The notes below the pieces were generated by a model. It saw only the letters and a program-made list of their open reading frames with translations, searched no databases and had not been told where the DNA came from. Shown here one piece after another: positions 43,466 to 53,855 of a DNA stretch of 64,000 nucleotides (positions are counted from its first letter, which is position 1; each line of letters starts with the position of its first letter). This stretch comes from Bedellia somnulentella. Taxonomy: Eukaryota > Arthropoda > Insecta > Lepidoptera > Bedelliidae. A program made the position numbers and the translations under genes. The stretch is taken from assembly GCA_963576735.1 (NCBI GenBank), contig OY755182.1:2604001-2668000 (forward strand). The letters run 5' to 3'.

Positions 43466-43831
43466 CTATTTAATCCCGGAAATCGGACAACTATCATCAT
43501 TCCTTAAATTCAACAAACTATCAATAGTCATTGTCTTTTGAGCGTTCTTATTTTGATTTTCATTGGAACTGGTCGTTGGCACATCAAAACTGTCCGCTTT
43601 TTGTCCATAAAATGACGCAATGGGATCAAAAGTAGGACACGCGTCGCTTCTCTCTTCTCTGCGGAAGAAATCCTGTGTTTCTTCGTTTTGGAACTCGCTT
43701 GATGAAGTGACGGCGTCTTCTGATTGTGAAACGTCTCTGTATCGTTGAAAATCGAATCTCTGGCTTGGTAAGTACGGCGGGAGGCCGTACGGCGTGGATC
43801 AGGTAGTCGCTAGATGGCGCCACATTGTATG
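43466..43831 (-). other. Open frame downstream of the svp stop, in phase
   Basis: After the svp TGA (43834-43832) the same phase continues for 10 codons to a second TGA (43801-43799), then stays open for 110 codons to a TAG at 43468-43466. The peptide looks protein-like: LPPYLPSQRFDFQRYRDV, SEDAVTSSSEFQNEETQDFF, CPTFDPIASFYGQKADSFDV, MTIDSLLNLRNDDSCPI. Between the two stops a neighbouring phase reads [18 protein letters not shown] smoothly. GC content is higher than in the rest of the 3' region. Options are alternative splicing, stop readthrough, two compensating indels, or chance. There is no ATG near its start, so it is not an independent gene. Confidence 0.4.
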
Positions 43832-44106
43832 TCACATGGTCGTCATGTACGGCCACGAGAACGAACTTCCTGACAGCAGCATATCTCTAATTAAGGTTTC
43901 GATCGGTGTTTTGCCGACTAGTCTCACAAAGAACAACTGTTCGATGACTTGCGAGCTGACCGTCCGAAGTGAGGGTAGACGGAGAAGCAGCTTGCCGAAG
44001 CGCGTTGGCTGGTTGGGGTACTGGTTCCTGCAGTATTCTTCGAGGGCACATTGGGACTTCTCTTGTAAGGTCTCGATTTGCGGCACGTCGGAGAGACCAC
44101 AGGCAT
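43832..44106 (-). CDS. svp: Seven-up (COUP-TF/NR2F), last coding exon
   Basis: Encodes the end of the ligand-binding domain of an orphan nuclear receptor that acts in the nucleus as a DNA-binding regulator, in insects known for photoreceptor and neuroblast fate. The residues [60 protein letters not shown] and [20 protein letters not shown], then [11 protein letters not shown] and TGA, match COUP-TF helices 9-12; [11 protein letters not shown] is the AF-2 helix. The exon starts after the acceptor TTTTTTGCCTCCAG at 44107; the Asp codon is split G|AT, the expected place for a COUP-TF intron. The rest of the ligand-binding domain and the zinc-finger domain lie beyond the window. An open frame follows the stop in the same phase (43466-43798). 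Confidence 0.96.
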
Positions 44107-44140
44107 CTGGAGGCAAAAAATGCTATTAGAATACTATTCG
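44107..44140 (-). promoter_or_regulatory. svp: 3' splice site of the svp last exon
   Basis: On the minus strand TTCTAATAG (branch-point-like CTAAT) is followed by CATTTTTTGCCTCCAG, a pyrimidine tract and AG. Confidence 0.85.
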
Positions 44141-45031
44141 GCAGGAACGATCTTTATTTTGGTAAAGTTTCTTTTTAAAAATATATTTCTAGGCAGTGGT
44201 TTCTTCGTATGTATTTTGTATTACTCTGGTAGCTAGAAGAGCTTTAACTTAGCAACTAAGATGGGATCGATTTCTAAGTCTTTTCTACAGTCGTATTGGT
44301 CGTTTATAACGTTGTGAGAAAACCTGAATCTGAATAAAACTGAATGATGTTATTGTGAATTAAACAAATAAATCTGGAATATTGTATAAAATTTTCTCCC
44401 CCGGGCACCCTCGAGAGATGTGCGGCGTTCACGCTATGACTAACCACAAATTTAATTTTTGACTTTAATACGAAACACAAAGGTTAGTAATATATAATAT
44501 TTACAAACATAGTAAATCAACTTGTATCGAAAGTCAAACGAAACGGTAAACAAAATCCGTCCTAAGGTCACTTCTCAGCGAGACCTTACCTGGTTCAAAC
44601 CAGACGCGATGCAGTTTATATTTTATAACTTATTTTAATATAACAAAGTGCGAAATCTTTGTAAACAACATTATAAAACCGATTAAAGTACGCGAGCAGA
44701 AACGGCGAGAACGTTTTCGAGCACAATCAGCTCCTTTGTCCGGGTGAAATGATCCGGAAAACATTTTTATTATGCCCCTAATGTCAACATAATACCTGGG
44801 AGAAGAAACAAACAATACATTTGCGAGAATTAATGTTTTAGAAACATTAAACTGGTTTTGACCGGATTTTGGCAAAATGATAGAGTAGTTGGAGCTTTCT
44901 TGACTTTTCATACAAATACAAGATAAAGATTTTCCAGAAATTAGGTGCCTACTCATATTCTCCTGGGTTAACAGTTTTACTAACGACTGGTAATAAGTAG
45001 ATGTTACCAAATGCAATAAAATGTAATTAAC

Positions 45032-45274
45032 GCTGTGAAGTGTCGGTTTAGAATAGCACTACCCCATTTCTTCCGGTGGGTGTACGTAAGAGGCGACTAA
45101 GGTTATTGGGGCTTTTTAATGGATTTTGGGCGGTGCGTAAACATTTTTATTTTACAATCTTATCTCCACTCAATTTCCAAAAGTGGCTGAGCAATTCGTA
45201 TTCTTTAACTCTGACTACCCTTTCTAGAAGTTTATAACCGTGAATATAATATGTATGTATGTATGTAATAAATG
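45032..45274 (+). mobile_element. SINE-A, full length
   Basis: GCTGTGAAGTGTCGGTTTAG to ACCGTGAATATAATATG and TATG repeats. A small internal deletion removes the GGTTGGAGACCC segment. Confidence 0.85.
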
Positions 45275-45657
45275 ATAAATACTATTGGTGAGTATCTATT
45301 CTAAGTCTTTCTGTACTTATTTTTGCTGATCTAATGATGAAAAGGAACATTTATTGTAAACTGATTGTAATACTGCTAATAAACTATTTTTAAAAAATAA
45401 TACAGAAGTATCACGCTAAAGATCATGATGTTTGAAGTAATGACAGAGCTCGCAATTATTTTACAGTGTCTTACTCCATCGGCCCTCTAACGAGATTAAT
45501 TTATTATTTCGTTATGTTTACGACCTAACACTGCGCAGGCATGTCTGTTGTTTTTCTTTTGGTATTTTCATAAGTTAATTACAATTGTATTGTTTGTGGT
45601 ACGATACGATACGTTTTTTTTGTTTTGAAACTTGGAAATATTTGCAGGAAAAATTGC
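45275..45657. other. Nothing recognised
   Basis: No coding signal. Confidence 0.5.
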
Positions 45658-45752
45658 ATACACACATACATACATATACTCACGGCCATAAATCCCAAAA
45701 AGGGTAATCAAAGCTTTAGAGCTAGAAACTCCTCAGCCACATTGGAAATTGA
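45658..45752 (-). mobile_element. SINE-A (A2) 3' fragment
   Basis: CATACATACATATACTCACG to CTCAGCCACATTGGAAATTG, 5' truncated. Confidence 0.8.
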
Positions 45753-46090
45753 TGATTGTATATTTCTCTCATCATCTTTAAAAAAACTGGTAAAAAAAAT
45801 TATGTATGACCACACATAAAGCATCAAAACATAACTAGTAAAAGCACAAATGAAGTACAAAGATGGATGCTAGCAGATGTCGTCAATTAAAGAGGCATTG
45901 CTTCAACAATTATTCGTAAAGTGATCACAATTACAGTCAACTAAAGATTGCGTCATCTTTGTCAACGGAGCTGTAAGTAGACCAACTTGGCTGGCTACTT
46001 GCGCCTATTAGTTGGCTGTTTGAGATGAGTTATAGCCCAAAAAGTAAAACATATTTAGGATACCATAAACGGTACTTATATTACTATAAA
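45753..46090. other. Nothing recognised
   Basis: No coding signal. Confidence 0.5.
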
Positions 46091-46267
46091 ATATTGGGGC
46101 TTTTTAAGTGGTTTTTGGGCGATGCGGTTGGAGACCCATCACCCACAATACTTTATTTCTACCATCTTGTTCCCTATCAACTTCCAAATGTGGCTGAGGA
46201 GTTTCTAGCTATAAAGCTCTGGCCACCCCTTTTTGGGATTTATAACCGTGTGTATATGTATGTATGA
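46091..46267 (+). mobile_element. SINE-A (A2), 5'-truncated
   Basis: Begins TTGGGGCTTTTTAAGTGG and ends ACCGTGTGTATATGTATG. A2 markers: TTTATTTCTACCATCTTG and CTTCCAAATGTGGCTGAGGA. Confidence 0.85.
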
Positions 46268-46679
46268 AGAATATACTCGTAACAAAACTAAAACTCTGTC
46301 CAAAGGCAGATGTTACAAATCTCTCGTTCTTATATTAAACTGATGTCCAACATTTAAACGATACTTCCTTTCTTCGCGTAAGTAGGAAACGCGAATTAAT
46401 ACAGTATCTTGGTGTTGGTGACTGAAAAAATTAAACCGTTTAAGTGCAAATAGAAACATGGTTTATTTTTATTTCTTTGTTGTGCGATATGTTCTTAGTA
46501 TATCCTGTGCCCTGTGATGTGCCTCAATTGTAATGTTTGTCTTCAATTGATACTTTAAATTATTACTGCTTCTATGCTCTAAAACTTAGGCATACCGAAA
46601 GGTAATGTTAACGAAAAATTTGAAATACATTCGTTATTTGTTATTCTAAACGAAATTATTTAAATTATTGCAGATCAAA
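46268..46679. other. Nothing recognised
   Basis: No coding signal. Confidence 0.5.
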
Positions 46680-46772
46680 AGAGGTTTTCCAGGATCGTAC
46701 AAAGTGGCGACCGATAGTCTCTGTCTACCCCAATGGGAACTAACGGCTTGAGCAGATGTACGTATGTATGTA
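46680..46772 (+). mobile_element. LINE-Z 3' fragment
   Basis: GAGGTTTTCCAGGATCGTAC, AAGTGGCGACCGATAGTCTC and CCCCAATGGGAACTAACGGC, then a TATG tail. Confidence 0.8.
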
Positions 46773-47038
46773 TTCAGCAACCAAACAATTGCTTTTGATT
46801 TTTATACCGTTAATCAATATCACTCTTACTGTCGACTTTTTAACAACGAAGAATAATCATAAGTGCATATACTAAGATAAGTCATTTTGCACACCTAATT
46901 ATTAATTGTCGATGCACACGAAAGAATGACTCAGCCTATAACTTTTTTTGGAATAAAAAGGGTTTTTGAAGCCCTCAAGTTTATAAAGTCCATTCCAATT
47001 ATACATTAAGGAGCATACATACATAAGTACATACATAC

Positions 47039-47744
47039 CAGTGTTGGGCAAAAAGTAATTGAATTACAAATTACTAATTACAATTACAAAACAAAATTTT
47101 AATTACAAATTACAATTACAAAGTAAAGTAATTGTAAAATTAAATTAACAATTACAATTATAAAATGAATTTAGTAATTAAAATAATAATTATAGAAATT
47201 AATAATTAATTACTTTTTCGAATTATCAATTAATTTTATTTAATAAGAAAAACATTTTCATCATTCAAATTATCTTAATTCCTAAATCAGTATAGGTACA
47301 TTTAAGAGAAATATAAATTAAATTTTATTTTAAATTGGATTTTAATACAACTCTCATCTCGAACATTTCGTCGGATAATTTATGTGACTTTGGTAAATTA
47401 ATCATAGTCGCATATGAAAATAATCTTTCAACAGGGCCTGATGATGGCATCGGTTTATTAAATTTACATAGGCGCGCGCGCATCCCCTGCATCGTACACA
47501 CGGGAATGAAATCAAATATGCAGTGCGTTTTATCTGCTCTAAAATAATATGATATTGATAATGTTAACATAATAGTAATTGAGTAATTGAAATTACTAAT
47601 TAATATGCAATTTCAATTAACAATTACTGTTTAATTGGAATTACATGTAATTGCAATTACTTGTATTTAATTACAATTGTAATTGAATTAATATTATTTA
47701 ATTATTAATTAAATTGCAAAAGTAATTAATTACGACCAACTCTG
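47039..47744. mobile_element. Deleted hAT transposon with 8-bp target duplication
   Basis: The left end CAGTGTTGGGCAAAAAGTAA and the right end (reverse complement CAGAGTTGGTCGTAATTAAT) are imperfect TIRs of hAT type. ATACATAC flanks both sides (47031-47038, 47745-47752), the 8-bp duplication typical of hAT. The subterminal zones (about 47050-47260 and 47575-47735) are packed with ATTACAATTA-type words. A transposase C-terminal remnant is inside. Confidence 0.9.
47325..47570 (-). pseudogene. hAT transposase C-terminal remnant
   Basis: An 81-codon frame whose second half reads FNKPMPSSGPVERLFSYATM and INLPKSHKLSDEMFEMRVVL, then KSN. This is the hAT dimerisation region (SS.PVERLFS...LSD.MFE...LK) that lets transposase subunits pair. 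The BED zinc finger and catalytic core are absent. The first half and the ATG are probably not original coding sequence. Confidence 0.85.
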
Positions 47745-47958
47745 ATACATACATATACTCACGGCTATAAATCCCTTAACGGGGTAGCTTTGGAATGAGA
47801 AATTCCTCAGCCACATTTGGAAGTTGATTGGGGAGAAGCTTCGCCCAAAAATCACTTAAAAAGCCCCTATACCCTTAGTTGCCTCTTACGATCACCCACG
47901 GGAAGAAATGGGGTAGTGTTATTCTAAGCCAACACTACACGGCACCCTAAGGAGCATA

Positions 47959-49004
47959 ACCTACAAAAACAATATTCCTCCTAGTTAACTAAAAGTAATA
48001 TTTCAATGAAAATTAAAGTAAGTAGTATAGTAACCTCATACACGTTCCGTTGATTGAGTGTGAGTCTTTATTGCGGTGTACATTAACAGAATGAGCTGCA
48101 ATGAGCCCGTTAGTGGTTTAAATAGTATTGATGATATATGTCAAAAGATTTGACCTCCTTGAATCAATGCCGTATCGTTCGTAATCTGTGATTATCAACT
48201 GTTTTTGAAGACTTATTTCGTGAGCTGCAACTCACCAATAAATAGATCGATGATGACAATAAAAAAGATTTAGTAAAAATAGCACTTATTTTTAAAGAAT
48301 TCATCAAAAAAAATCAAATAACTTATAAATGATAGAACAAATGTATGAAGGAAAAGAGTTTTTTGTGTTTCAATTATCTACGATATTGATTTTTATTTGT
48401 CTGTTAAGTTTGTATTGGTCTAACTACTAACTTATTGTACAAGCTGTTCAGGACAGACAAAATAAAAATTAACATCACTAAGCTTTTAATATAAACGTAA
48501 CTAATCATATTCACTTCGTATTAATTCCTGTTATAAATACCATCCAAGTCAGTCAACATCTAAGACGTATAATTTTGTAGATACACATTATCATTCATTC
48601 AGCTCGAAGCGTAGGGTTAATTGTCATCAAGTTGTTACTCTGTGATCTTTACCCTTAGGGGTGAATGCTGTGTTACACTATTTCATTATATTTGATTATC
48701 GTTCTAATGTGTGTACAGCCTGTTTAATAGGCAATGGTATTTGTAATTATGGTTGTGAGTTTAATATGAATGAAGGTTTATATCTGTATCGCCATGTTGC
48801 GGGTATATAGATTGTGAGGAGGAAAGACCTCTCTCAATTATTATAATGTATAACTGTTTTTTTTACCTTGTTTCTTTGTGTCAGTTATTATTATTTTCTA
48901 TTATTATATAAAAATTTTTGTAGTCTAACAATCTTAAAATTAAGTAAAATGTACAATTTTATTACTAAGATCTCTTTTTGTAAACAATTAATAAGTACCT
49001 AAGC
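47959..49004. other. Nothing recognised
   Basis: AT-rich intron sequence, no clear repeat. Confidence 0.45.
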
Positions 49005-49110
49005 TTTCTGGTAGTTTTTGTTTTACCGATCCTGCGATACAGGCTCCGCCTAGTGCAAGGATCATCAATTTACTATGTATCTGTAATTTTTGGTGTGTTA
49101 ATAAACTGTT
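49005..49110 (+). mobile_element. Possible LINE 3' UTR fragment
   Basis: GATCCTGCGATACAGGCTCC and GCCTAGTGCAAGGATC resemble a LINE 3' UTR string that I recall from insects. No coding part is attached. Confidence 0.4.
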
Positions 49111-49519
49111 CTTTTTTTTTAAGAATTTCTTTCAAATGTTGGTTATAAATAATTACATTCTGGTATAAGTGAGAACGTACTTTTTCAAATTTCCTTATTT
49201 AGTTTCAAGTAATAATTTACTGTTACAAAGAAGTACCGCACTTAACTGCTATTAAGCTACAGATTTGTAACAATTACATATCTATGTTTTATAGTAGTCA
49301 TAGCTTAAGACAGTGTAGTAAATAAAAAAACAAAATAAAAAGAATTTATTTACAAGAAACATGAGTAGAATGGTTGACAAATAAATTTTATAGTGTAGAT
49401 ATTTAAAGCTTAGATATTTCTATCATTCATTTTCTACGTTGTCTAGTTAAGTCAAATACTTTGATTAAGCAATATAAGAATGATAGATGATAATATAACT
49501 GAAGTATATATTTTTTTCC
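49111..49519. other. Nothing recognised
   Basis: No coding signal. Confidence 0.5.
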
Positions 49520-49577
49520 CCAAGCAGCTCTGGCTAACCCTTTAAGGGATTTATAGCCGTGAGTATATTTATGTATA
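49520..49577 (+). mobile_element. SINE-A 3' scrap
   Basis: CAGCTCTGGCTAACCCTTTA, GGGATTTATAGCCGTGAGTA and a TTTATGTATA tail. Confidence 0.75.
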
Positions 49578-50458
49578 TAATATAGATGTGATTAACATAA
49601 CCTTCCTTAACAATACTTCAAAAATATATAAACGAAAATAGATTAGATAATTTTTATGACACAACGAATTATAAAAGCTCACAACCGATTAAAGAATCGA
49701 GTAAAGGGGTGCGAGTTGAATCGAATACCCGCATGGACTCGCTTATTTATCATTTAATATAGAAAATAAAATAATTGTAGCTTATAAAACGGTCATGCGG
49801 GTCAAGACGTGTAGCCCTTTTGATTTTGCTTCGGCCTCAATAGGTTTATTGATAAAAAGATCAATTAATTGATGTTCTTTGCTTGGGTTAAATCATGAAC
49901 TCATGAGTGTAGTGAATATGTAATGCTCTCAATAAAGTTACCGATGTCTCTACTAATGTTTCTCTAGATGTACTAGTATTTAAGTAAATATACAAAGGAA
50001 TTTTATTGTTACTTAGAAGATGTCGTTAAGGACCACATCGCTTATTACTTTTAACAAGATTATTAATTTCTTACAAGAAGGATTCATTTTTAATTTTTAA
50101 GCCATAATTTAATGAACGATTGCCAAACCAACATATTATTATAAAAAAAAAACTATAATTAATACATTTTCGATAAATAATTTTAACCCAAAATAACCGA
50201 ATTCATACGAGCTGTTTGGAAAATACACTCTAATACCTATTAAATGCAAAGCGTCGCTTCTGATTTTTTCAAACATGCACCCATTTTAAGCTCTTTGTGT
50301 AACTAAATCCCATTATCTGATGTGTACACGGGCGCTTACAAAAGAGGTGTATGTGTGGTGTTGGCTGTATTTGGGGATCCTTTGCTCGAACAAATAAAAA
50401 AAAAGTTTCCTGCAATGGGTGTTATTAATTTCATAGCTGTTTTATTTTATACCATTTA
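49578..50458. other. Nothing recognised
   Basis: No coding signal. Confidence 0.5.
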
Positions 50459-50580
50459 CTAGCTTTTTGCCCGCGACTTCGTCCGCGTGGACTTCATTTT
50501 TTGCATCCGGTTTACATTCAAAATACCAAAACACTATCTTAACTTCTATTTTATATATGCATTTATATTCTCGCGGGCGT
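50459..50580 (-). mobile_element. Helitron 3' terminus
   Basis: On the minus strand: CACGCGGACGAAGTCGCGGG, CAAAAAG, CTAG, with T following (A at 50458 on the plus strand). Same family as the end at 16365-16395. It may pair with the 5' end at 55155, making one 4.7 kb nested locus. Confidence 0.7.
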
Positions 50581-50598
50581 TGTAAAGGATATAAAGGA

Positions 50599-50750
50599 CA
50601 TTGACCCTTTTTAAGTGATTGTTGGGCGATGAAGTTGGTGAGCCATCACTAAAATCTTTATTTAACTACCCTTTCCCTAATCTATTTCCAAAAGTGGATG
50701 AAGAATTACTATCTCTGAAGCTATGGCTACCCTTTTATAGAATTTAGATA
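50599..50750 (+). mobile_element. SINE-A, degenerate
   Basis: TTTTTAAGTGATTGTTGGGC, GTTGGTGAGCCATCAC, TCTATTTCCAAAAGTGG and AGCTATGGCTACCC keep the SINE-A order. Confidence 0.65.
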
Positions 50751-51941
50751 ATTGATTGATAGATGAATATCATAAATTCAATCGCACCAAGTTTTATGTT
50801 TCTAGATACTAAAATGTCATAAATCTCTATATTAACTTTCATTTGCTATATCAACCCGTTAGGGGGTGAGTTCCAAAAAAACCTTTTTAATTTTTCATAA
50901 GAATCATTACTGAACTAATTTATGAACCAAACCATTTTGTACTAAGTTTCTATGTTCAAAATGAGAATATCTTAGTAAGTACAAATACGAATAGTAGTTT
51001 GTCGCTTCGGCGGCGGCACGGTGCTGCCTCTTACACTGACCGTTGATGATAGTGGGAGAGCTTGCAGCGATTGCTCGGGAATATGGGGATGGTTAGTGGT
51101 GGATCTCCATCCAAAATAATCGCTGAAGTGAAGGGTTAGTGCTTGCTATTATTATGTATACTGCTATTCAAAACTAACAAAACAAAAAGCTTGAATCACC
51201 TGAGATACGAACCCGGAACGATTGATTAATAATAGTTCTAATACAATATTCATAGTAGTTAGTTGTACCGCTACGCCACGGGGACGATACCGGCGGTGGC
51301 ATGTTTTTATTACGCTATATTTATTCTTTCCTCCCACTCCTACAACTTCACCCGCGTGGAATTCGGTTATATTATATGGCAGTAAAAATTTTAAAACTTC
51401 TTATTACTAATTACTATGACGTAGAGGTGTGTAGTTCGCGAATGAATGCTTCTTTTGAATGCCTTCAGTTGAAAATGCAAACCATTCCTTCCTTCACTCG
51501 CTTATTAGTCCACCTTATTCCTTCACTTAATACTTCACTATGCCGTCAGGCGAAAAAAAATCTTCGGTCATCGTCTTGAGGACTATATTTGTTTGATCGC
51601 AAATCTAATACTGACACCTTATTATTTCACCTCACTTATGCATTGCTGTGCTCTGGCAGGGGAAAATAACTCTCCACACATGGTGTTAAGACCTATATTT
51701 GTTTGCTGCTTAATCACTATTCGTTTACACAAATACAAAAACATAAATATGAGGTTCGAGACCCGTCAATGAGTAATTTTTAATGTTTATTTTCTAATAG
51801 TGAAAATATTAGTATTGTTTTGGTTGTCAGTCCTAAGCCTGGAAAGTATGGAGGACAATCGAGATATTTATTCTTACTGATACTTCATGATAAATTCTAT
51901 ATTTCTGCAAAATTAAATACAAGTAATACAACATATGGGAC
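50751..51941. other. Unassigned, with a tRNA-like head at 51192-51290
   Basis: The minus strand at 51192-51290 has CCCGTGGCGTAGCGGTACAA (box A-like) and CCGGGTTCGTATCTCAGG (box B), separated by a long A/T-rich insert: a tRNA-derived SINE fragment. GCGTGGAATTCGGTTATA near 51354 resembles Helitron-end sequence. Nothing else is recognised. Confidence 0.5.
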
Positions 51942-52207
51942 TAGAGATGGGTCGAGGGCATAAAAACATATTGGGCAGATTGGGCGTATTGGGTTAAAAT
52001 GGGCAAAAATGAATTTACGCCCGATAAACGCCCAATCGCTGGGCGGAAAAACTAAACTCGACTTTAAAATTAAACTACAAGTGGATCATTATTTTCATTG
52101 TGTTTAACATATACATATACATCAGCGTCATCAGAATAAAGGAATAAGAAGAAAAAAAGAAGTTATATTATGCCAAATATAGGGATATAAGAAGTTTGAA
52201 TTCTTAC

Positions 52208-52455
52208 TTAGACGACATTTTAGTCCAATGGGTAGAACACCCGCCCGTGAACAGACAGTCGTGAGTTGAGTTCAAATCCCGGGTCGGGACTACACCAATT
52301 GGTCTTTTCTAATGTCATATGTGTGGTTAATTTATCATGGTTGTTAACGGTGAGGAAAAACATCGTGAGGAAACCACATGGCCGAGTTGTACTTAGCCAC
52401 ATGACAGTGTATTCGTACAAAACGGAAATAGGCCTGCCCCCCCCCCTATCATGAG
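52208..52455 (+). mobile_element. SINE-B, 3'-truncated
   Basis: TTTAGTCCAATGGGTAGAAC (box A) and GAGTTCAAATCCCGGG (box B), then the body to a C run at about 52437-52446. The 3' hairpin and tail are missing. Confidence 0.88.
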
Positions 52456-52810
52456 TGAGTTTGAACGATTATAATAATTATTATTATATAATGATTATTT
52501 ATAACCTTACAATAAAAAATCACATTCAATTATATCAAGCGATAGAGTAGCTATAAGATATTAAGTTTAGTATAACGAATAATGTTAAAAGCGAAAAAAA
52601 ACATAAAAAATATATTTTATATTTATTCTTTATGATTAATAACATAATGTAGTAGCGGTATATTCCGCTATCAGATTTTTAAAATGTGAAAATACTCATG
52701 TTCACGCTACTTTTTATATTCAAAGGGAATGAAATAATATTTAGGTATTAGACTTTTAAACTGAAAACAGTTCGTGTTTAAATAGTAAAGGTCAATGAGC
52801 ATTCACCGAG

Positions 52811-53048
52811 CCGAGCAGTGCCGGTTTAAAATAGCGCTACCCCATTCCTTCCCATAGGTTATCGTAAGAGGCGACTAAGGGTATTGGGGCTCTTTAAGCG
52901 ACTTTTGGGCGATGCGGTTGGAGACCCATCACCAACAACCTTTATTTTACCATCTTTTCCCCACTCAACTTTCCAAATGTGGCTGAGGAATTTCGAATTC
53001 TTTAGCTCTGGCTACCCTTTCTAGGGATTTAAGGCCGTAAGTATATTG
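52811..53048 (+). mobile_element. SINE-A, near full length
   Basis: GCCGAGCAGTGCCGGTTTAA to AAGGCCGTAAGTATATTG. Carries GGTTATCGTAAGAGGCGACT, so it is between A2 and A3. Confidence 0.85.
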
Positions 53049-53260
53049 TGTCTATGTATTTTTAAACTTTCTGATCACCGTAAATGCGCTTTTTGCATTT
53101 GCAGTGTAGAACATAATAATATTTATATATTATATTCTAACAAATAAAATGAGTTGACGTGGATGTTTACACTTTAATAGAAATTAAAATAAATGTGCCG
53201 GGTCAAAAAGATTTATAACCTCTGACATGTCAAAAAATGGCAGCTGTCAGAATTCTACGC

Positions 53261-53855
53261 AATTGGCCTAGACCTCGCTTTTATAACATACCCTTTTTAT
53301 ATTATAAGTCGATAAAGGACATCAAACTAAACAACTTTGCCCATGGAATGCCTATCTAAAATATTGTAATTTTCAAAAAAATATAATAATTAAAAATTGT
53401 CGTACCTAGTTCAAACTGAGAATGTATAGAATGAGAATCTTTGCTTCAGTGAAAATAAGAAATAAAAAAAAACATTTGATCTATGCTTTTCGCTCTGGAA
53501 ACAAAAATATAACTTCTTTCGGTATTTTCCAGTTGTATTGATCGTCGTTGAAAAATAATATCATGAAAATAAACCGGTAAGCGAGCGATTGAACTGGAAA
53601 ATACCGAAAGAGGCTATGTTTTTGTTTACACCATAGATCAAATGTTTTTTTTATTTCTTATTTTCACTGAAGCAAAGATTCTCATTCTATACATTCTCAG
53701 TTTGAACTAGGTACGACAATTTTTAATTATTATAATTTTTTGAAAATTACAATATTTTAGATAGGCATTCCATGGGCAAAGTTGTTTAGTTTGATGTCCT
53801 TTATCGATTTATAATATAAAAAGGGTATGTTATAAAAGCGAGGTCTAGGCCAATT
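53261..53855. repeat. 595-bp foldback with about 265-bp arms
   Basis: The left arm 53261-53534 (AATTGGCCTAGACCTCGC to GGTATTTTCCAGTT) pairs with the right arm 53592-53855 (AACTGGAAAATACCGAAAG to GCGAGGTCTAGGCCAATT). The arms match almost throughout; the main difference is about 10 extra bases in the left arm near CTATGCTTTTCGCTCTGG. The loop is 57 bp. No coding frame. Confidence 0.95.

Larger units (their letters stand above)
47013..47944 (-). mobile_element. SINE-A (A3), full length, split by a hAT element
   Basis: TAAGGAGCATA at 47007-47017 and 47948-47958 flanks the SINE (11 bp; the left copy overlaps the start of the tail as given). Its tail begins at 47013, is interrupted by the hAT at 47039-47744, and the body runs 47745-47944. 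The internal GATGGTAATAATAAATG part is deleted. Confidence 0.88.

Noticed and set aside
43626..43856. 76-codon minus frame starting inside the svp exon as a separate gene
   Set aside because: It starts at a GTG within svp coding sequence and switches sense to the svp phase near 43795; discussed with the downstream open frame instead.
43794..44129. Plus-strand frames across the svp exon
   Set aside because: Shadows of the conserved minus-strand exon.
44630..45016. 128-codon minus-strand frame
   Set aside because: No domain, no codon-like composition; it lies in the probable svp intron and reads as chance.
47335..47547. Plus-strand 70-codon frame
   Set aside because: Antisense shadow of the hAT transposase remnant.
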